Assembly (NCBI RefSeq): GCF_030611305.1
Contig: NZ_JAUWQB010000030.1
Span: 1 to 39,382 of the forward strand
Length of the DNA stretch: 39,382 bases
DNA from: Desulfobacula sp.
GTDB taxonomy: Bacteria > Desulfobacterota > Desulfobacteria > Desulfobacterales > Desulfobacteraceae
Direction of reading: 5' to 3'
Below the pieces are notes generated by a model. It ran no database searches. It worked only from the letters and a program-made list of their open reading frames with translations, and was not told where the DNA came from. A program made the translations under genes and the position numbers. This document shows, piece after piece, positions 35,503 through 39,382 of the stretch. Position 1 is the stretch's first letter, and each line of letters begins with the position of its first letter.

Positions 35503-35504
35503 TT

Positions 35505-36281
35505 ATGACTCAGATTATCAGTGTAGCAAACCAGAAAGGGGGCGTTGGTAAAACAACGACCTCAGTAAATCTTTCATCTGCTCTTGCCAAACTCGGAAAA
35601 AAAGTACTGCTTATTGATTGTGATTCCCAGGCAAACGCAACAACAGGTATGGGAATTGATAAGCCCTCTCTTGAATATTCTCTGTATCACGGGCTTATTG
35701 GTGAGGCAGGTATTGATGACATTATTTGTCCCACAATGTTACCCAAACTGATGATGATTCCGGCCAATATTGATCTCATCGGATTTGAAATAGAGATGGT
35801 GCCTGACAAGAACAGGGAAAAGAAGCTTAAATATCTTCTGGAGCCGATAAAAGAAAGGTATGATTATATTATCATTGATTGTCCGCCGGCGTTAAGTTTG
35901 TTGACATTGAATGCACTTACAGCTTCGGATGCCGTTTTGATACCCCTTCAAAGCGAATTTTATGCCCTTGAAGGCCTGGGGCAGCTGCTGGATACCATAA
36001 AACGAGTCAAGGCATCTTTTAATCCCGGGTTGAAGATCAAAGGTATTCTTTTTACCATGTATGATAAAAGAACAAACCTTGCTAAACATGTCGTTGCAGA
36101 TGCGAAAAAATATTTCAATGATATGGTTTTTAAAACAAAGATACCGCGTAATGTAAAGCTTGGAGAGGCACCAAGCTTTGGATTGCCGGTAACATTATAT
36201 GATAAACATTCACAAGGATCAAAAAGCTATATTGCTTTTGCAAGGGAACTTCTAACCCGGAGGTCACACGTAAAAAGATGA
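35505..36281 (+). CDS. parA: chromosome-partitioning ATPase ParA (Soj)
   Basis: A 258-residue ParA/Soj family deviant-Walker ATPase. The signature KGGVGKTTTSVNL begins at residue 10, with the second lysine that defines the deviant P-loop; Walker B in YIIIDCPPALS lies near residue 120. ParA forms ATP-dependent dimers on nucleoid DNA and moves ParB-parS complexes. I use the ATG at 35505; an in-frame TTG at 35499 is the only earlier option. The stop overlaps the parB start (ATGA). I found no parS-like TGTTTCACGTGAAACA palindrome in this window, and gidA and gidB, common neighbours, are absent. Confidence 0.94.
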   Translation: MTQIISVANQKGGVGKTTTSVNLSSALAKLGKKVLLIDCDSQANATTGMGIDKPSLEYSLYHGLIGEAGIDDIICPTMLPKLMMIPANIDLIGFEIEMVPDKNREKKLKYLLEPIKERYDYIIIDCPPALSLLTLNALTASDAVLIPLQSEFYALEGLGQLLDTIKRVKASFNPGLKIKGILFTMYDKRTNLAKHVVADAKKYFNDMVFKTKIPRNVKLGEAPSFGLPVTLYDKHSQGSKSYIAFARELLTRRSHVKR

Positions 36282-37147
36282 CAAAAAAGAAAAAGAAAAA
36301 CACCGGACTGGGACGGGGACTTTCAGCACTGATTCCTGATTTTGAATTTTCTGAGAGCAGTCCCGATTTTCTCATGTGTCCCATTGGGGATATTGCACCT
36401 AACAGATATCAGCCCAGAACTGTATTCAGCCGGGAAGAACTTGACAGATTAAAGGAATCTATTGCACAACAGGGTGTTTTGCAGCCTTTATTGGTAAGGC
36501 ACCGTGATGATTCCTATGAATTGATAGCAGGAGAGAGAAGACTTCGTGCTGCCAGAGAAGCCAGTTTGACCCATGTACCGGTGTTTGTAAAAGACTTAAC
36601 CGATGAACAGGTTTTAGAAGTTTCCATTATCGAGAATATTCAAAGGGAAGATCTAAATGTTCTTGAAGAGGCAGAGGCTTATTACCGATTGATTCATGAG
36701 TTTAGTTATACTCAGGAAAAAGTGGCGAAAAAAATTGGGAAGAACCGTTCTACCATCGCAAATCTGATTCGTCTCAGAAGCCTTCCCCAGGTGATTAAAG
36801 ACAGCCTGATTGCGGAAAAAATATCCATGGGACATGCAAGAACCCTTTTAGGGGCCGGTTCCCAGGAAAATCAAATCTATCTTTTTGAAATAGTCCTTGA
36901 AAAAGGATTATCTGTAAGGCAGACGGAAAAACTTGTCAACAACGCCAAAAAAGAACCCAAAAAATTTCAGAAAAAAATATCTGCTGTGGAAAAACAATTT
37001 CTTGATGAAACCTGTTCCTTTCTTTCCAATCATATTCAATCCACCGTCAAAATTAAAAAGAACGGGGATAAAGGTAAAATAGAAATCAATTTTAAATCAA
37101 AAACAGAGTTTCAACGCCTGGTCGATCTTTTGACTAATCTTTCATGA
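36278..37147 (+). CDS. parB: chromosome-partitioning protein ParB (Spo0J)
   Basis: A 289-residue ParB/Spo0J CTPase that loads at parS sites and slides on DNA. It has the N-terminal ParA-stimulating peptide NTGLGRGLSALIP after a lysine run and the CTP-binding nuclease-like domain with NRYQPR and GERRLRAAREA. The helix-turn-helix is YTQEKVAKKIGKNRSTIANLIRL, split here as YTQEKVAKKIG followed by KNRSTIANLIRL. A C-terminal dimerisation domain follows. Its first four bases overlap parA and its last four overlap the IspH-UbiA start (ATGA), making three coupled genes. Confidence 0.95.
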   Translation: MTKKKKKNTGLGRGLSALIPDFEFSESSPDFLMCPIGDIAPNRYQPRTVFSREELDRLKESIAQQGVLQPLLVRHRDDSYELIAGERRLRAAREASLTHVPVFVKDLTDEQVLEVSIIENIQREDLNVLEEAEAYYRLIHEFSYTQEKVAKKIGKNRSTIANLIRLRSLPQVIKDSLIAEKISMGHARTLLGAGSQENQIYLFEIVLEKGLSVRQTEKLVNNAKKEPKKFQKKISAVEKQFLDETCSFLSNHIQSTVKIKKNGDKGKIEINFKSKTEFQRLVDLLTNLS

Positions 37148-38862
37148 AAATAGTTGTCGCGAAAACCGCTGGATTTTGTATGGGAGTCCGGCGTGCTGTG
37201 GATATGGTGTTGGATGCATCCAATTTGTCTTCTGAGTTGATTTATACCTACGGTCCTTTGATTCATAATCCCCAGGTCCTGAAAATGCTTGAAGAAAAAA
37301 AAATTTTCAGGATTGATGAAATCCCGGAAACAGGGAGTGGTATTGTCTTAATCCGGGCTCATGGCGTTCCGCCGGAAGATGAAAAAGCCCTTAAGGATGC
37401 CGGCTTTACTGTGATAGATGCGACATGCCCCAGGGTGGTAAGGGTCCAGGCGATTATTAATAAGTATGCCCAAAAAGGGTATTCAACTATTATTATCGGG
37501 GATCAAAAACACCCGGAAGTCGTGGGCCTTTTAGGCTATGCAAAGGGAAACGGGCATACCATCACATCCATGGATCAGCTTTGTGCACTGCCTGAGTTTG
37601 AAAATGCTGTTGTGGTAGCTCAAACCACCCAGGACACTGTTTTTTATAATGAAATAAAGGCATGGTGTAAAATCAATGCGCCTCATTATCAGATATTTGA
37701 TACCATTTGCGGCTCCACTGAGAAGCGGCAGACCGAAATCCGAATGCTTGCCAGGGAAAATGATGCGGTTATTGTTGTCGGCGGGAAACAAAGCGGAAAC
37801 ACAAAACGGCTGGCACAGATCGCGTCCCGGACAGGGAAACTCACAGTCCATATTGAGGATATTTCTCAAATTGATTATGGGAAATTGTCATCAGCCAGGT
37901 CTGTCGCGATAACAGCCGGGGCTTCCACACCAAACTGGATCATTAATGATGCATACGATCAAATAGAAAGCAACCTTCAACGCCAGCATCCTGCCCAGGC
38001 ACTTTTATTTTTAATCCGGGATTTCTTATTGAAAACCAATATAATGACCGCAGCAGGCGCGGGTTTTTTGACTTATGCGTGTTCTGTGCTTCAAGGGATT
38101 ACTCAAAATTTGCAACATGCCATGATAGCCATGTTGTATGTACTTTCAATGCAGATACTGAATAATTTATTCACCATTAAGCCGGATAAATATAATCATC
38201 CCCAAAGGGCACTTTTTTATAAGAAAAATCGAGCGTATCTGTTGTTTTTTGCTGTTTTATCAGGCGCATCAGGTCTTTATCTCAGCTTTATCACCACCGG
38301 GGTATTGTCTTTTTTTATTCTGTCTGTCATGAGCCTTTTGGGATTGTCATACAATTTAAAAATCATCCCTTTTATGTCAAAAAAAGGACAATTCGCACGA
38401 TTAAAGGATATCCCCGGCTCAAAAACCATTCTGATTACCATTGCCTGGGGAACAGTGACCTGTCTTTTGCCGGCAGTGGCAAATCAAAGTGAGTTGCTGT
38501 CTGTTGCAATGGTATTCTTATTTGCTACAGGCTTGGTATTTGCGAGGACAGCCTTTTTTGATATTCTTGCCATTCAGGGTGACAGAATCACCGGAAAAGA
38601 AACCCTTCCTATCCTTTTAGGGGAAAAACGAAGTTTTGAAATCATACAATATATTTTAATTGCTGATATGGGTATTATCCTTTTGACATTTTTTACCGAT
38701 ATATTGGTAAAAAAAGCGTTCTTTTTTGCTTTCATTCCCTTTATTATGTTTTTGTTAATAAAGTTTTTTCAAAAAGACAGCCTTATACCAGGTGCGCATC
38801 GGGAATTTTTTATTGAATTTTTATTTATTTTCACCGGATTGTTGGCGGCTGTAATTACATAG
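37144..38862 (+). CDS. ispH: IspH-UbiA fusion: HMBPP reductase joined to a membrane prenyltransferase domain
   Basis: A 572-residue fusion. Residues 1 to about 280 are a complete IspH (LytB): cluster cysteines Cys12, Cys95 and Cys189, His41, His73 and His123, and the HPE motif (residues 123-125). IspH reduces (E)-4-hydroxy-3-methylbut-2-enyl diphosphate to IPP and DMAPP, the last step of the MEP pathway. From about 285 to 572 is a hydrophobic UbiA-like domain with about eight helices. Its second aspartate-rich motif is well kept (DILAIQGDRITGKETLP, Asp473 and Asp480). The first is degenerate: NNLFTIKPDKYNHPQR replaces the usual NDxxDxxxD. The prenyl acceptor is unknown. The ATG overlaps the parB stop. 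The membrane domain would place a soluble Fe-S enzyme at the membrane, an inference. Confidence 0.88.
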   Translation: MKIVVAKTAGFCMGVRRAVDMVLDASNLSSELIYTYGPLIHNPQVLKMLEEKKIFRIDEIPETGSGIVLIRAHGVPPEDEKALKDAGFTVIDATCPRVVRVQAIINKYAQKGYSTIIIGDQKHPEVVGLLGYAKGNGHTITSMDQLCALPEFENAVVVAQTTQDTVFYNEIKAWCKINAPHYQIFDTICGSTEKRQTEIRMLARENDAVIVVGGKQSGNTKRLAQIASRTGKLTVHIEDISQIDYGKLSSARSVAITAGASTPNWIINDAYDQIESNLQRQHPAQALLFLIRDFLLKTNIMTAAGAGFLTYACSVLQGITQNLQHAMIAMLYVLSMQILNNLFTIKPDKYNHPQRALFYKKNRAYLLFFAVLSGASGLYLSFITTGVLSFFILSVMSLLGLSYNLKIIPFMSKKGQFARLKDIPGSKTILITIAWGTVTCLLPAVANQSELLSVAMVFLFATGLVFARTAFFDILAIQGDRITGKETLPILLGEKRSFEIIQYILIADMGIILLTFFTDILVKKAFFFAFIPFIMFLLIKFFQKDSLIPGAHREFFIEFLFIFTGLLAAVIT

Positions 38863-38901
38863 GGTAAATCCCTGAATTTTAGCTAATAAGACTGTTGGTG
38901 T

Positions 38902-39382
38902 TCAGCAGTCAAGATCAAACAGGTACTTGAACTTTTGAAGATAGCCTTCTATGGAAAGGGGCAGCACATATGTAAACACGTCCAGTAGAATAATCGCATT
39001 AACGGCGGAATCTGTTTTGCTCGCAGCCTTCAACCGTTCGGCGATTGCCATATTGACTATGTGCATATCGTCATATATTTTTATGAGTTCCTTTAAATCA
39101 AAATCTGTAGGTTTCCCTTCATTTTTCAGGAAATATTGCTTGAGCAGATACATGGATGCCGCACGACTGATGGTTTCTTCTTCATCAGCCAGTGGAAGGT
39201 GGAACCGTGCCATGGATTTAAAAAATCTTGTGCGCGGGCAGCCGCTGGTGGCAATCACCAGGCCCATCAGCGAACTGATCCCTTTTTGAATTGTTGTGTC
39301 CTGGGTGATGGTCCTGTTTTTCATAATCACCTTGACCCGGATCTGGTGGTAGGAACAAAGAATATCAAGATGCTTGATAATA
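38902..39382 (-). CDS. hypothetical protein, partial at the window edge
   Basis: The frame is open to the right edge, so the true start lies outside; 159 residues are visible. An internal GTG at 39330 could be taken as a start, but the frame continues upstream with coding-like sequence (KHLDILCSYHQIRVKV). I do not recognise the protein. It has a conserved-looking block ATSGCPRTRFFKSMARFHLP, then helical segments with acidic residues, ending KYLFDLDC. The Cys-Pro-Arg-Thr stretch may be a motif of an unnamed family. It converges with the IspH-UbiA gene across a 39-base spacer. A GACTGTTG/CAGCAGTC hairpin (38890-38910) overlaps its stop but has no T run. Confidence 0.65.
   Translation of the reverse strand, partial: IIKHLDILCSYHQIRVKVIMKNRTITQDTTIQKGISSLMGLVIATSGCPRTRFFKSMARFHLPLADEEETISRAASMYLLKQYFLKNEGKPTDFDLKELIKIYDDMHIVNMAIAERLKAASKTDSAVNAIILLDVFTYVLPLSIEGYLQKFKYLFDLDC

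Noticed and set aside
35344-35504. A parS site near parAB
   Set aside because: No TGTTTCACGTGAAACA-like palindrome was found here or elsewhere by eye; a full-genome motif search would be needed.
38902-38904. TGA stop after the C-terminal Cys of the partial gene as another Sec codon
   Set aside because: Only a short unrelated tail would follow, and no hairpin with SECIS geometry is evident.
38890-38910. GACTGTTG/CAGCAGTC hairpin between convergent genes as a terminator
   Set aside because: No T run follows on either strand and it overlaps a stop codon.

Overview
This 39.4-kb window looks like a chromosomal segment of an anaerobic, probably sulfate-reducing member of the Desulfobacterota, close to Desulfobacteraceae. 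That placement is inference. It rests on two apparent selenoproteins rich in iron-sulfur sites (a NuoG-like formate dehydrogenase and a heterodisulfide-reductase-like protein), an RnfB fused to a GltD-type flavoprotein, a LUD-domain protein, a CarD-family regulator and AT-rich spacers. I see no phage, insertion sequence, CRISPR array or rRNA/tRNA gene.

Layout. At the left edge are carD and rluD (+), separated by a terminator that almost touches the rluD start. An unrecognised AT-rich gene (-) follows. Next is fdhA (-), a 922-residue formate dehydrogenase read through an in-frame TGA and carrying a clear bacterial SECIS hairpin. Divergent from it is an RnfB/GltD fusion (+). A bidirectional terminator separates that gene from ppaC (-), which is followed by a LUD-domain gene and a dodecin (both -) in a loosely packed, AT-rich stretch. 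A small four-helix membrane protein (+) comes next.

The centre (about 11.4-29.8 kb, all -) is one tightly packed division and cell-wall (dcw) operon. In transcription order it runs mraZ, rsmH, ftsL, ftsI, murE-murF (one fused gene), mraY, murD, ftsW, murG, murC, murB, ftsQ, ftsA, ftsZ and a radical SAM gene of unknown function. Its only visible promoter lies upstream of mraZ. Three GTGG repeats with an exact 10-bp period sit there, as expected for MraZ autoregulation. hrpA (-) lies upstream of the operon.

On the right is a second likely selenoprotein (+), an Fe-S oxidoreductase with two ferredoxin clusters and a CCG domain. Its in-frame TGA is followed by a strong hairpin. A terminator follows, then a compact operon of parA, parB and an IspH-UbiA fusion, with stop/start overlaps that join chromosome segregation to isoprenoid synthesis. 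A partial unrecognised gene (-) runs off the right edge.

The most notable items are the Sec-containing HdrD/GlcF-like protein, the IspH-UbiA fusion translationally coupled to parAB, the RnfB-GltD fusion divergent from the Sec formate dehydrogenase, and the radical SAM gene attached to ftsZ.
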